In this document: positions 17,815-27,089 of the stretch, piece after piece | Numbering within the stretch: the stretch's first letter is position 1 | Layout: every line of letters starts with the position of its first letter | Assembly: GCF_015354735.1 (NCBI RefSeq) | Contig: NZ_JACEFJ010000001.1 | Span: 496,001-560,000, forward strand | Direction: 5' to 3' | Origin: Pararhodonellum marinum | GTDB taxonomy: Bacteria; Bacteroidota; Bacteroidia; Cytophagales; Cyclobacteriaceae | DNA: 64,000 bases | Program-made: the position numbers and the translations under genes | Notes under the pieces: model-generated | Seen by the model: only the letters and a program-made list of their open reading frames with translations | The model's database searches: none | What the model was told of the DNA's origin: nothing

Positions 17815-18438
17815 TTACCAGTCAGGCAATCCTCTTTCTTGTCTTTTGGTTGGTTTCTTTTGGTTTTGTTGGATAAAACGCCGCTCGGCATCCTCCATGG
17901 CATCCAGGATCTGTGTGGCCTGTTCGGGAGTAATGTTCATTTCCTGTAATTTTTGCCGAAGCTCCTCCATGGCTTTTTCACGGTCACTCAGGTCACTTTC
18001 TAGATCTCCCGGGTTTTCCAGTTCCTCCTGGGTCGGGTCCCCGCTTTTTTCCTCCATCTCATCCGACTTGCTGGCCTGATCTTCGTCTGTTTGCTCATCT
18101 CCTTCTCCGTCTTTGCTTTCTGAGCTATCCTGATCCTGCTGTTCTTGGTCCTGTTGCTCTTGCTGTTGGTCTTCCTGTTGCTGATCTTGCTGATCCTGCT
18201 CTTCCTCTTCATTTAATTTTTCCAGCAAAGCATTCAGCTTGGGGTCATTGGGGTACCTTTGCAGGCCTTCGGCAAGCAATTGACCAGCTCCGGCCCGGTC
18301 ATTGTTGACATACTGTTTAGCAGATCGGTTGAAGTAATCCCCTGCGGTCTGACTCATTCCCAGATGAGAAAACCCGAGGGAAAGTCCCAAAATACATGCG
18401 AATGTAAAAATTTTAATTGCGGTTGATTTCATAGACAT
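17815..18438 (-). CDS. Exported TPR-like protein with Q/E/D-rich low-complexity region (Bat operon)
   Basis: A 207-residue protein: a signal peptide (about 1-30, GMSQ), a short TPR-like helical pair (NRSAKQYVNNDRAGAGQLL...), a highly acidic Q/E/D-rich segment of about 50 residues (about 75-125), then a predicted coiled helix with EKAMEELRQKLQEM. It overlaps the end of the upstream BatC-like gene by 26 bp, so it belongs to that operon. The first two ATGs (18438, 18432) are both possible. The low-complexity stretch is unusual and probably disordered. I infer a periplasmic scaffold role; the exact function is unknown. Confidence 0.75.
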   Translation of the reverse strand: MSMKSTAIKIFTFACILGLSLGFSHLGMSQTAGDYFNRSAKQYVNNDRAGAGQLLAEGLQRYPNDPKLNALLEKLNEEEEQDQQDQQQEDQQQEQQDQEQQDQDSSESKDGEGDEQTDEDQASKSDEMEEKSGDPTQEELENPGDLESDLSDREKAMEELRQKLQEMNITPEQATQILDAMEDAERRFIQQNQKKPTKRQERGLPDW

Positions 18439-19072
18439 CTCCTAGGTTATTGATAAACTCCTGATAGGCGGAAACAGTTTCATCGATCTCCAAGGCCCTG
18501 TTCATCAGGTCAAATGCCTCCTCAAACCTGAACTGATCCACCATCTCATCTGCTTGGGCTTTCATCCTTTTGGCATAGTCAGAAGGTTCTTGTTTTTCAC
18601 TTTGATCCTTATCCTGGCTTTCTTCCTTCTGATCTGGGTTTTCTTCCAGCCATCGGGCCAACAATTCGTAATTGTATCTGGCCTCCTCATTGTTTGGGTT
18701 TTTGATCAGTGCTTGCTTAAATGAAGCCAATGCCTCCTTGTATTTGTTGCCATACCCCTGAATCGTACCCAACTGATTGGAAGCAAAGGATGGGATAACC
18801 GGATTCGCCGATGCAACAAGGGAGGTGTATTGTTTGGAAGCTTCTTCCTGCTGACCGTTGTAATGGTAGCTTAAGGCAAGATTGTAATTTACCCTTGGCC
18901 CGGTTACCTGATGTTCGGTAATCAGTGCGAGGTGTTGCCTGACCGAAGCTTCATAATCGGTTTTATTGTAATATTCAGCGGCTTGGGATATCGCCTTGTT
19001 CCTGTTTCCTATCTGTGTCCAGGAAGCTGGAAGTAAAAGAAGAATAAATAGAAAAGTTTTAAAACTTGCCAT
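18413..19072 (-). CDS. batC: BatC-like tetratricopeptide-repeat protein
   Basis: A 219-residue exported protein. A signal peptide (about 1-20) is followed by TPR motifs (for example NYNLALSYHYNGQQEEASKQ and YKEALASFKQALIKNPNN), a charged linker (QKEESQDKDQSEKQE) and a C-terminal helical pair. It sits 15 bp downstream of a BatB-like vWA protein, as BatC does in Bacteroides aerotolerance operons. The symbol is assigned by position and domain only. In this operon class the TPR proteins are thought to assemble with membrane vWA proteins. Confidence 0.75.
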   Translation of the reverse strand: MASFKTFLFILLLLPASWTQIGNRNKAISQAAEYYNKTDYEASVRQHLALITEHQVTGPRVNYNLALSYHYNGQQEEASKQYTSLVASANPVIPSFASNQLGTIQGYGNKYKEALASFKQALIKNPNNEEARYNYELLARWLEENPDQKEESQDKDQSEKQEPSDYAKRMKAQADEMVDQFRFEEAFDLMNRALEIDETVSAYQEFINNLGDVYEINRN

Positions 19073-19087
19073 AATGTCTTTTTTGCC

Positions 19088-20053
19088 TTACATGCTGATG
19101 GTTTTCAAAGGTAATACCATATCCAGCAACCCAAGTACCAAACCGGCCAAAAGGAAGTAGAAATATTTGTTGGCGGATGCTTCAATAGTCCTTGTGCCCA
19201 TCACACTGCCCTCTAAATTTTCAAGAGCAGTGATCAATTCCGGAATTTGCTGATCCCGGTCGCTCAGTTCAAAATATTGTCCGTCAGTGCGGGTGGCGAT
19301 GGATTTCAGGTTGGAGGGATCCAGCACAGTAATGGCCGGTTGGTTGGTTCGGGGATCAATGATCAAACCGTTGCCTCGGGGAATGGTGGACCCTTCTGCC
19401 GTGCCCACACCCAAGCTAAATACCCGGACGCCCGCGTCAGTAAGTCTGCCAATGATTCCCGAGATGTTGTCTCCAAAATCTTCCCCGTCACTGATCAGCA
19501 GAATGGATTTGGAGGTTTGTTCCTGATTGGTTTCTGCTTGGAATTTCTGAAGGGCCAGATTAAGCGGGGCCGAAATGTCTGTTCCTTGGTTGGGTACCAA
19601 GTTGCTGTTGAGCCCATCAAGGTGCAGGTTGATGACATTTTGGTCGTAAGTCAGGGGACATTGGATAAAAGCCTCAGAACTGAAGATGATCAGCCCGATC
19701 CGGTCAGTGGCAAAATTTCGGATCAGGTTTTTAAGTTCCAGTTTGATTCTCTGCAATCTGCTTGGTCCAATATCCGTGGCGTTCATCGATTGGGATAGGT
19801 CTATCGCAATGAAAATGTCCTTTCCTTCCTGTTTGATTTCTTTGGTCGCCCCACCAATGGAAGGCCCCATCATGGCCACCAAAAACAAGGCAAAGTAAAT
19901 GGTCCTCAAAACCATTTTCATGATCAGCCGGTGTTTTTTGACCTTAAGCTTTTGGTTGATCAACCAAAACCGGTAGAGATAGATAAAATAGAGCAGGGTA
20001 AAAACCACTGCAAGGATACTGATTAATTTTCCGTCAGGATATGCCCAAATCAT
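19088..20053 (-). CDS. batB: von Willebrand A membrane protein, BatB-like
   Basis: A 321-residue protein with two N-terminal membrane helices (about 9-30 and 48-68), a vWA domain and a C-terminal helix near 295-315. The MIDAS metal site is complete: DLSQSMN (DxSxS) near 85-90, the threonine in NQGTDISAPL, and ISDGEDFGD. BatA/BatB proteins are linked to oxygen tolerance in Bacteroides. Neither moxR, the DUF58 gene, batA nor batD is adjacent; the gene is first in a three-gene operon and is divergent from the TonB receptor across 187 bp. Confidence 0.85.
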   Translation of the reverse strand: MIWAYPDGKLISILAVVFTLLYFIYLYRFWLINQKLKVKKHRLIMKMVLRTIYFALFLVAMMGPSIGGATKEIKQEGKDIFIAIDLSQSMNATDIGPSRLQRIKLELKNLIRNFATDRIGLIIFSSEAFIQCPLTYDQNVINLHLDGLNSNLVPNQGTDISAPLNLALQKFQAETNQEQTSKSILLISDGEDFGDNISGIIGRLTDAGVRVFSLGVGTAEGSTIPRGNGLIIDPRTNQPAITVLDPSNLKSIATRTDGQYFELSDRDQQIPELITALENLEGSVMGTRTIEASANKYFYFLLAGLVLGLLDMVLPLKTISM

Positions 20054-20240
20054 GGCTTGAAATTAGAGATTTTAAATGAAAACGAAATTAACAAAAAAGA
20101 ATTATTTAAAAATGTCGGGATTAATGTTCGCTTATTTCTTGTGGATGAACAACGAATCTGATTGTTTTGCTGTTAGTTTTAAAAATATGGAAAACTTAGG
20201 GCTGTTGCTACCGTAATACCATGAAGAAATCCTTCCTTTT

Positions 20241-22634
20241 ATGCGCATGAAATTGTCTGTCTTTTTTTTGGTCTTGGGTATTCTGATCAAGATTCCGCCT
20301 GTATTTGGGCAACAGACAATGGTTACCGGAGTGGTCATCGAAAGGGAATCCGGTCTGCCTTTGCCTGGCGCCAATGTTTTCTGGGAAGCCAACAGGGAAA
20401 AAGGAACCGTGACGGATGTAGATGGCCGATTTAGTCTCAGTCCGGAATTAGGACTGCCCCAAAACCTCTCGATCACCTACCTTGGCTTTGAAACGATAAT
20501 CCGCAGCATTGGACCAAAAGACCTGAACAAAGAACTTCGATTTTTCCTGTCTGCAGAGGCCATGTCTCTGGACGAGATCGTCATCTCCGAAAGAAGTCCG
20601 GACCAAAACGTGAAAAGCATGGAAATCGGCAAGGACAAACTGCCCATCGCCACCCTCAAAACCATCCCGGCTCTTTTTGGTGAAGTGGATTTACTGAGGG
20701 GGCTTCAATTGCTTCCCGGTGTTCAGTCAGCCGGAGAGGGGACCACAGGTTTATTTGTTCGTGGTGGCTCTGCGGACCAAAATCTCCTTCAGATCGATGG
20801 TGCGCCAGTGTATAACCCCTCACACTTTTTTGGATTCTTTTCAGTGTTCAATTCTGATGCTTTGGAAAATGTGGACCTATATAAAGGCAATATTCCTGCG
20901 CAATACGGTGGCAGACTTTCTTCCCTTATCGATGTCACTTTCAAGGAAGGTAACACCGAGAAGTTGAGAGGGGAAGGGGGCATAGGCACCATCAGCAGCA
21001 GGCTGAGCTTGGATGGGCCGCTTTCGGACAATTCTTCTTATTTTCTTTCGGCGAGACGAACCTATGCCGATGTTTTTCTGAGGCTTTCAGGAGATGAGGA
21101 CCTCAATCAGAACAACCTTTATTTTTATGACCTGAGCAGTAAGTTTATGTTTAGGCCCAGTGAAAAGGACAAAATCACCTTTTCGACTTACTTCGGAAGG
21201 GATTTTCTCGGTCTCAGTGAGCAATTTGGTTTCGGGTGGCAGAATTTTGTCAACTCCTTGGTTTGGAAAAGGAATATCAATGATCGGACTTATCTGGATG
21301 TAAGTGCCTATCACAGCAGGTACAAATATGACCTGAGGTTTGATGATGAGGATACCGGATTCAGGTGGGACAATACGCTTTCAGAAACCGGAATCAGGGG
21401 AGAGCTCATCCTGATGCCAAGGGAAAACCTGAGGATCAATACGGGTATCCATTCCCAACTGTATCATTTTGCAGCCATTGATTTCAGACCGGATCCAAAT
21501 AGCGCCATTGAACCTATTGAGTCCAATCCAAGGACTGGGTTTCAAAACAATTTTTTCGTCGCCGCCACCTTTGATCTCAATTCCAAAACTTCCATGGAAG
21601 CGGGCTTGCGGTTGGGACTATACCAGCAAATCGGTAGGGGCATTGACTATATTTACGAAAACGACAATCCTGAACCGGGAGGGCCCATTCTCGATACCCT
21701 GAGTTTCAATCGATTCCAAACCATGAAATTTTACCAGGGCCTTGAGCCTAGGATTGCGCTGAGGTACCTGTTTAGAGAGGACTTTTCATTTAAGGCCGCA
21801 TACAACCGTAATTTTCAGTATGTGCAGGTAGCCACCAACAGTTCGGCAGGATTGCCCATTGATCGCTGGGTGCCGGCTGGCACTTATATCAAGCCCATCC
21901 GAAGTGACCAGTTTTCGGCAGGGCTTTTCAAAAATTTTCAAAACAACCTCTGGGAACTTTCAGTGGAGGGTTATTACAAGGATTTCAGAAATTTGATTGA
22001 CCTTAGGCAGGGGGCGAATATGCTCTTTACAGATAATCTGGAGACTGAAATCCTTACCGGTGATGGCTGGGCTTACGGGGCTGAATTTTTGCTGAGAAGA
22101 AACTTGGGCAAAACTACCGGATGGCTGAGTTATACCTACAGCCGGGTATTCAGAAAGATCGAGGGCATCAGCGAGGGCTTGCCTTATAATCCCCGATTTG
22201 ATAGACCCCATGATGTGGCTGTTGTGGTCACCCATGAATTCAACAAAAGGTTGTCCGCTTCGGTCAATTTCATCTATACCACTGGAGTGGCGGTGACTTT
22301 TCCAAAGGGCACCTATGAGGTGGATAATCAAAAGCTGCCTGTCTATGGTCCTTTGAGAAATGAAGACAGGTTTCCTGACTATCACCGGATGGATGCCTCG
22401 GTCAATCTGAAAAACAGGGAGAAGGGAAGAAAGTGGAAAGGAAGCTGGAACCTCAGTGTGTACAATCTTTATGGAAGAAAAAATCCCTTCAGTTTTCAGT
22501 TTACCGATATCCTTAACGATCAGATCAATTTTGACCAATCAGCGGGGATTCCTGTGGAAAGCAGAAGACCGGGCGTAGTGATGACCTATTTGTTTTCTAT
22601 AGTACCTGCGGTTAGTTATAATTTTACCTTTTAA
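20241..22634 (+). CDS. TonB-dependent receptor with carboxypeptidase-regulatory domain
   Basis: A 797-residue outer-membrane receptor: signal peptide (about 1-24, PVFGQQ), regulatory beta-sandwich (about 28-110, VVIERESGLPLPGANVFW), a plug domain (about 120-230, LRGLQLLPGVQSAGEG, LFVRGGSADQNLLQIDGAPVYNP) and a 22-strand barrel ending ...VPAVSYNFTF. The DUF4249 lipoprotein gene begins 4 bp later, so the pair is co-expressed and probably forms a receptor/lid complex. Substrate unknown. Starts at 20241 and 20247 are both possible. A 9-codon open frame (20221-20250) overlaps the start; I do not count it as a gene. Confidence 0.92.
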   Translation: MRMKLSVFFLVLGILIKIPPVFGQQTMVTGVVIERESGLPLPGANVFWEANREKGTVTDVDGRFSLSPELGLPQNLSITYLGFETIIRSIGPKDLNKELRFFLSAEAMSLDEIVISERSPDQNVKSMEIGKDKLPIATLKTIPALFGEVDLLRGLQLLPGVQSAGEGTTGLFVRGGSADQNLLQIDGAPVYNPSHFFGFFSVFNSDALENVDLYKGNIPAQYGGRLSSLIDVTFKEGNTEKLRGEGGIGTISSRLSLDGPLSDNSSYFLSARRTYADVFLRLSGDEDLNQNNLYFYDLSSKFMFRPSEKDKITFSTYFGRDFLGLSEQFGFGWQNFVNSLVWKRNINDRTYLDVSAYHSRYKYDLRFDDEDTGFRWDNTLSETGIRGELILMPRENLRINTGIHSQLYHFAAIDFRPDPNSAIEPIESNPRTGFQNNFFVAATFDLNSKTSMEAGLRLGLYQQIGRGIDYIYENDNPEPGGPILDTLSFNRFQTMKFYQGLEPRIALRYLFREDFSFKAAYNRNFQYVQVATNSSAGLPIDRWVPAGTYIKPIRSDQFSAGLFKNFQNNLWELSVEGYYKDFRNLIDLRQGANMLFTDNLETEILTGDGWAYGAEFLLRRNLGKTTGWLSYTYSRVFRKIEGISEGLPYNPRFDRPHDVAVVVTHEFNKRLSASVNFIYTTGVAVTFPKGTYEVDNQKLPVYGPLRNEDRFPDYHRMDASVNLKNREKGRKWKGSWNLSVYNLYGRKNPFSFQFTDILNDQINFDQSAGIPVESRRPGVVMTYLFSIVPAVSYNFTF

Positions 22635-22637
22635 GCC

Positions 22638-23477
22638 ATGTCAAAGCACCTCAAATACCTTATCATTGCCTTGCTTGCCTTAACTGCCTGTCAGGAAGAG
22701 GTCTTCCTAGACCTGAGTAGGGTAGATCCGATAACGGTGATAGAGGCCACTTGGACAGACAATGCTTCCATGAATCAGGTTAGGATTATCCAGTCCAGGG
22801 ATTATTATGACACCACCGCTTTTACCAAGATTGAAGATGCGAAGGTTTCCATTTTCAACGAAGAAACAGGTCAGGAAATAGAATTTGCTTTTTTTGAACC
22901 GAGAAAAGTTTATCTACCGCTCAACAATCAGACGGCTAAAATAGGTGAACGTTATAGATTGGTAGTGGAAACCCAGGAGGATGTTTTTGAAGGTAGTGGA
23001 ACTGTGTTGGAACCACCCACTTTGGATAGCATCACATACGAATTCAAAGAGGAACGAATATTTCGGGAGGAAGGATATTATGTCAAAGTGTATGGTAAAA
23101 TTCCGTTTACAGAAGATAATTTTTATCGGGTGAGGGTCATTAAAAACGATACCTTGTTAAATAGAAGGTCTGATTACCTTCTTTTTGATGATTCTTTTGG
23201 CACTTCTATTCTGGACAATGGATTTGAGTTAAGCGGCTTTGTCTTTGGCCAGAACGATCGGGTTAGGTTGGAATTATTCAGGTTGAACCGGGAGATGTTC
23301 AACTATTACAATCAGCTGGTAAGTCTGATTTTCAATGATGGAGGGCTGTTCAGTCCACCCCCACAAAACCCCGAATCCAACATCAAAAGCGTGCAAAACG
23401 GCAGCCCGGTGCTGGGTTTTTTCCTGACGACCCCCTTTGTGACTGCCAGTGTGACGATAGATGAGCAAGATGAGTAG
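22638..23477 (+). CDS. DUF4249 lipoprotein, partner of TonB receptor
   Basis: A 279-residue lipoprotein with lipobox LTAC (Cys at 18), followed by the DUF4249 fold. Marks are YLPLNNQTAKIGERYRLVV, FEGSGTVLEPPTLDSITYE and the late GSPVLGFFLTT. DUF4249 genes are typically found directly after TonB receptors of the type upstream here, comparable to SusD next to SusC, and are presumed surface-exposed. The substrate is not known. It is followed by a gene-free tract with repeats, and no clear hairpin terminator. Confidence 0.9.
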   Translation: MSKHLKYLIIALLALTACQEEVFLDLSRVDPITVIEATWTDNASMNQVRIIQSRDYYDTTAFTKIEDAKVSIFNEETGQEIEFAFFEPRKVYLPLNNQTAKIGERYRLVVETQEDVFEGSGTVLEPPTLDSITYEFKEERIFREEGYYVKVYGKIPFTEDNFYRVRVIKNDTLLNRRSDYLLFDDSFGTSILDNGFELSGFVFGQNDRVRLELFRLNREMFNYYNQLVSLIFNDGGLFSPPPQNPESNIKSVQNGSPVLGFFLTTPFVTASVTIDEQDE

Positions 23478-23569
23478 CTTGGTATGGCAACTTATATAAT
23501 CTGCAAAAGTAATGGGAAAGTAAAGGCAAGGAATACGATTGCATTTATCTCACAGATTGCAAGGATTTG

Positions 23570-23859
23570 TTAAGGATAAAAAATGTTGGGCTCACAGATT
23601 TCACAGATTTTTTTGGGTAAAAAATGTTTGGCTCACAGATTTCACAGATTTTCACAGATTTTTTCGGGTAAAAAATGTTTGGCTCACAGATTTCACGGAT
23701 TTTCACAGATATTTTTTGGGTAAAAAACGGATATCATTTCTCTAAAGTGGCCGGTGTGGAGTGATAGAGAACTCTGGGATGGGCTCACAGGTTTCACAGA
23801 TTTCCACAGAATTTTTTTTGGGAAAAAATGTATGGCTCACAGATTTCACGGATTTATTT
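23570..23859. repeat. Imperfect tandem repeats ('ctcacagatttcacagatttt')
   Basis: The gene-free tract 23478-23859 contains a short unit, 'ggctcacagatttcac(a/g)gatttt', followed by T-rich 'ttttgggtaaaaaatgtt', repeated about every 60 bp at roughly 23589, 23632, 23681, 23780 and 23834. Internal 'tcacagatttt' duplications change the unit length. An accidental open frame across it encodes WLTDFTDFHRF-like repeats. I recall similar repeats from intergenic regions of unrelated Bacteroidota. It lies between the convergent ends of the DUF4249 gene and the redox fusion gene, so it is transcribed at most as 3' untranslated sequence. Confidence 0.85.
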
Positions 23860-25539
23860 TTAGATCTCAGCCAGGTATTTATGGACGAAACTGATGGTCA
23901 TGGCGCCTTCTCCCACGGCTGATGCAACTCTGTTCATGGCGCCCGCTCTGACATCGCCGGCTGAGAATACCCCGGGCACGCTCGTTTCCAATAAATAGGG
24001 TGACCTGCTCAAATTCCAGCGTTTTTTAAAATCCTGATGTTGTAAAAGTTCATTGCCCGTGACGATAAAACCTTTGTCATTTTTGAGGATTTCTTCTGGA
24101 AGCCAGTGAGAAACTGCCTGTGCTCCGATAAAAATAAACAAGGCTGCGGCTTTGTGTTCGCTCACCTCATCGGTCAATAGGTTCTTTATTTTGATGGTTT
24201 CCAGGGAACCAACCCCCAGGGCTTCCTCAAGGGCAGTATTTCCCCAAACTTCAATTTGGGGCGTTTCGGCAATTTGGTCAATTAGGTAAGAAGACATGCT
24301 TTCCTGCAGGGAGTCTTTCCTGATCAGGATGACCACCTTGGTCGCGTACTTGCTCAGGTAAATGGCAGCCTGTCCGGCGGAGTTGCCCCCTCCAATGATA
24401 AAAACATCCTTCCCGGTACAAAAAGAAGCTTCTGTATTGGCCGCACCATAATAGACCCCGGCACCATTCAGTTCCTCAAGTCCTTTGGTTTCGAGCATTC
24501 GGTAATTTACTCCGGTGGTGATGACCATACTTTTTGAATGGATGACTTCGCCACCTTTTAGGTGAATGCGCTTGTAGGGGGAAAGGAACTCTATTTGTTG
24601 TACCTCCTGAGGGCTGAGGAATTCTGTCCCGAACCGGGTGGCCTGGGTAATCGCCCTTCTTGCCAAATCCGACCCGCTGAGGCCATTCGGAAAACCAAGG
24701 TAATTTTCAATCCTTGAACTTGTTCCTGCCTGGCCACCAGCAGCTTTTTTCTCTATCAAAAGGGTTTTCAATCCTTCCGATGCGGCATATACAGCAGCAG
24801 CAAGCCCCGAAGGTCCAGCACCTACGATGGTGACATCGTAAAACGGTAAGCTCGCGTTGGCATTCAGCCCTAATTTCAGCGCAATTTCCTGCAGGCTGGG
24901 TTGCTTTAGAACCGTGCCATCCTCAAAGATCAAAGCAGGAAATTCTCTTTCAAGGATTTGATTGGCTTCCTTGATCTCTTTGGCTTCTGCGGATAGTTGA
25001 TAGTCCAGCCATTGGTAAGGAAACAGGTTGCTGGACAAGTAATCTTTGATCTGATGGGTTTTGGAAGAAAATTGGAGGCCCAGCAATTTAAGGCCTTTAA
25101 ATGAAGGAATGTAATTTCCTTGCCAGTCATCCAAAAGGTCATCCAATACGGGATAAAGCCTTTCTTCCGGCGGATCCCAAGGTTTGAGCAGGTAATAATC
25201 GAGTTGGAGGTCATTGATGGCTTTGATGGCAGCCTGGGTGTCGGAATAGGCGGTCAGCAAGACCCTTTTGGCATTCGGGAAGATTTTTTTTGCCTTTTCA
25301 AGAAAATCCACCCCTTCCATTTCAGGCATGCGGTTGTCGCTCAGGAAGAGCGCAATTTGCTCTCCTTTGTTTTTCAGTGAAGTGAGGCTCTCTAAGGCTT
25401 CATTGGCCGAAGGAGTACTCAAAATCCGATAGGTTTGGCTGTATTTCTTTCTTAAATCCCGTTTAATGGCACTCAATACCTGGGGATCGTCGTCGATGGA
25501 AAATACTATCGGCAAGCTTTTTTTATCAAGTTCACTCAT
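23860..25539 (-). CDS. Response regulator / glutaredoxin-like / thioredoxin-reductase-like fusion
   Basis: A 559-residue three-part protein. Residues 10-135 form a CheY-type receiver with acidic D16-D18, phosphoacceptor D68 (FLSDNRMPEMEG), T96 and K119. Residues about 146-226 look like a glutaredoxin fold (LLGLQFSSKTHQIKDYL ... FEDGTVLKQPSLQEIA) but have no cysteine where CPYC would be (SSKT). Residues 234-559 are an FAD/NADPH oxidoreductase like thioredoxin reductase: GAGPSG (240-245), GGQAGTSSRIENY, GGGNSAG, SAGDVR. The redox CxxC is missing (GAAN at 365-368; the only nearby Cys is 374). It overlaps the upstream kinase gene by 8 bp. So it is likely a phosphorylation-controlled flavoprotein that does not reduce thioredoxin by the usual dithiol; the substrate is unknown. 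Confidence 0.93.
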   Translation of the reverse strand: MSELDKKSLPIVFSIDDDPQVLSAIKRDLRKKYSQTYRILSTPSANEALESLTSLKNKGEQIALFLSDNRMPEMEGVDFLEKAKKIFPNAKRVLLTAYSDTQAAIKAINDLQLDYYLLKPWDPPEERLYPVLDDLLDDWQGNYIPSFKGLKLLGLQFSSKTHQIKDYLSSNLFPYQWLDYQLSAEAKEIKEANQILEREFPALIFEDGTVLKQPSLQEIALKLGLNANASLPFYDVTIVGAGPSGLAAAVYAASEGLKTLLIEKKAAGGQAGTSSRIENYLGFPNGLSGSDLARRAITQATRFGTEFLSPQEVQQIEFLSPYKRIHLKGGEVIHSKSMVITTGVNYRMLETKGLEELNGAGVYYGAANTEASFCTGKDVFIIGGGNSAGQAAIYLSKYATKVVILIRKDSLQESMSSYLIDQIAETPQIEVWGNTALEEALGVGSLETIKIKNLLTDEVSEHKAAALFIFIGAQAVSHWLPEEILKNDKGFIVTGNELLQHQDFKKRWNLSRSPYLLETSVPGVFSAGDVRAGAMNRVASAVGEGAMTISFVHKYLAEI

Positions 25540-26935
25540 GATTTATTGGAAAGCAAAATTCAAATTCGGTTAGGCCAGGTTGGGAATTGACTTTGACGGA
25601 ACCTTGGTGCTTGACCATGATCTGATGCACGAGATCCAGTCCCAGCCCTGTACCTTCCCCCATGGCCTTGGTTGTGAAAAAAGGCTCCCAAATCCTGTCC
25701 AAAATGTCCTTGGGAATGCCAATTCCGTTGTCGGAGATGGAAATGGAGACAAACTCTTTGTTGGAATGGGTGCGAATGGTCAATGCGGGATGATCCACCT
25801 GTTTGATGGCGTCTATGGCATTGTCCAGGATATTGGTCCAAAGCTGATTGAGCTCGCTCACATAAATCGGGATCTCAGGAAGATTCGGATCCAGATCCAG
25901 TTGCACATTTACTTTTTCTTTGCGCAGTTTGTATCCGAGCATGGTCAGGGTATTTCGAATGCCATTGTGAATGTCCGCCAACTGCCGCTCAGGGGCATTG
26001 TCCATATGGGTGTAGTTCTTGACAGACTGCACGAGTTTCGCAATCCTTTCGGCCGCATCTCCGATTTCATTGACCACCTCTTCGATGACCAGATTGTCAT
26101 TGATCCAGCCTAGCACAGAGAGAAAATCTTCCGGATTGACCTGACTGGCCAATTCCTCCATATCCTCCTCTGTAAATCCAAATTCCACCAGCGTGGCAAT
26201 CATGTCCATGTCAGGTCCGAGTCCCTCCTGATCCATCCAATCCAGCAACTCATCTTCTTTTTCCTGTTTGTCCATCAGACCCATAGGCGCTGGTTTTTGC
26301 TGGATTTTAGAAAGCAGCAACTCATTGATGTGGTCTACCTGCTCAGAAGTAAGTTTGATTGAAATCACCTTTTTGAATTTTTCAGGAAGAGAAGTCAGGT
26401 TTGTCTTAAGTTCTTTGGCACTTCGGACGATGGCTGAAGCCGGGTTGTTCAACTCATGGGCCAGACCTGCAGACAACTTGCCAAGGGCGGACATTTTTTC
26501 GGTCTGTTTTTGGATGTTGGTAAATTCCCTGATTCTTGAAGTCATTTCATGCACCAAAACCTGGCTTAATTCATAATGGTTTTGCAGCATTTCTTTTTCC
26601 AGACTTCGGTGTAAAAGAATAAGCGTCGTGTCTTCCTGTACCCTTGCATTGCCCATGGCGGTTTTTGCTCTGGAAAAGGGGAGGAAACCGGTGACTTCAC
26701 CGGTTGATTTTTCGGTGATAAGACGTTCTTGCTGCCCGTTGTTGGACATGATCCTGAATCTGCCTTCCAGTACCACCACGGTATTTTCAATAGGGTCTCC
26801 AGGTCTAAAGATCAGGTCTCCGGAACGATACCGCTTGATTTCGCCCTTGCTGATCAACCATTCCAATTGTTCCGAAGGCACCCCATCAAAAACCGCGAAA
26901 CCCATTAAACTGGACAATATTTGCTCCTTTTCCAT
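25532..26935 (-). CDS. Cyclic-nucleotide-binding-domain histidine kinase
   Basis: A 467-residue cytosolic kinase. Residues about 12-130 are a Crp-type cNMP-binding domain (IFRPGDPIENTVVVLEGRF). Residues 140-215 hold the dimerisation helix with the phosphorylated H160 (GLAHELNNPASAI), and the C-terminal half is a HATPase_c domain with N box (LDNAIDAI), G1 (DNGIGIP) and G2 (GEGTGLGL). An extra helical segment of about 100 residues, rich in D/E, sits between the H box and the ATPase. There is no membrane segment. Its stop overlaps the receiver/reductase fusion start, so the two form a co-translated sensor and output pair. The ligand of the cNMP domain is unknown. Confidence 0.93.
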   Translation of the reverse strand: MEKEQILSSLMGFAVFDGVPSEQLEWLISKGEIKRYRSGDLIFRPGDPIENTVVVLEGRFRIMSNNGQQERLITEKSTGEVTGFLPFSRAKTAMGNARVQEDTTLILLHRSLEKEMLQNHYELSQVLVHEMTSRIREFTNIQKQTEKMSALGKLSAGLAHELNNPASAIVRSAKELKTNLTSLPEKFKKVISIKLTSEQVDHINELLLSKIQQKPAPMGLMDKQEKEDELLDWMDQEGLGPDMDMIATLVEFGFTEEDMEELASQVNPEDFLSVLGWINDNLVIEEVVNEIGDAAERIAKLVQSVKNYTHMDNAPERQLADIHNGIRNTLTMLGYKLRKEKVNVQLDLDPNLPEIPIYVSELNQLWTNILDNAIDAIKQVDHPALTIRTHSNKEFVSISISDNGIGIPKDILDRIWEPFFTTKAMGEGTGLGLDLVHQIMVKHQGSVKVNSQPGLTEFEFCFPINHE

Positions 26936-27089
26936 TCAATAAGAATTTCCGTTAAAATAGGGATTTAAAATGAGGTTTGAAGGTTTTTGATACCCTAATT
27001 TCATAACTTATTGATTCAATTTTTCTAAGGCTACCCTTCAGAAATCGGAATTCTTCTTTTTTAACAACACTTGAACCCTAAATTTTTTT

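Noticed and set aside
20221-20250. Nine-codon leader ORF before the TonB receptor
   Set aside because: It overlaps the receptor start by chance-like spacing; no amino-acid or attenuation pattern is evident.
23539-23745. Repeat-derived frame (WLTDFTDFHRF)
   Set aside because: Encoded by the 'ctcacagatttcac' repeat itself; not a protein gene.
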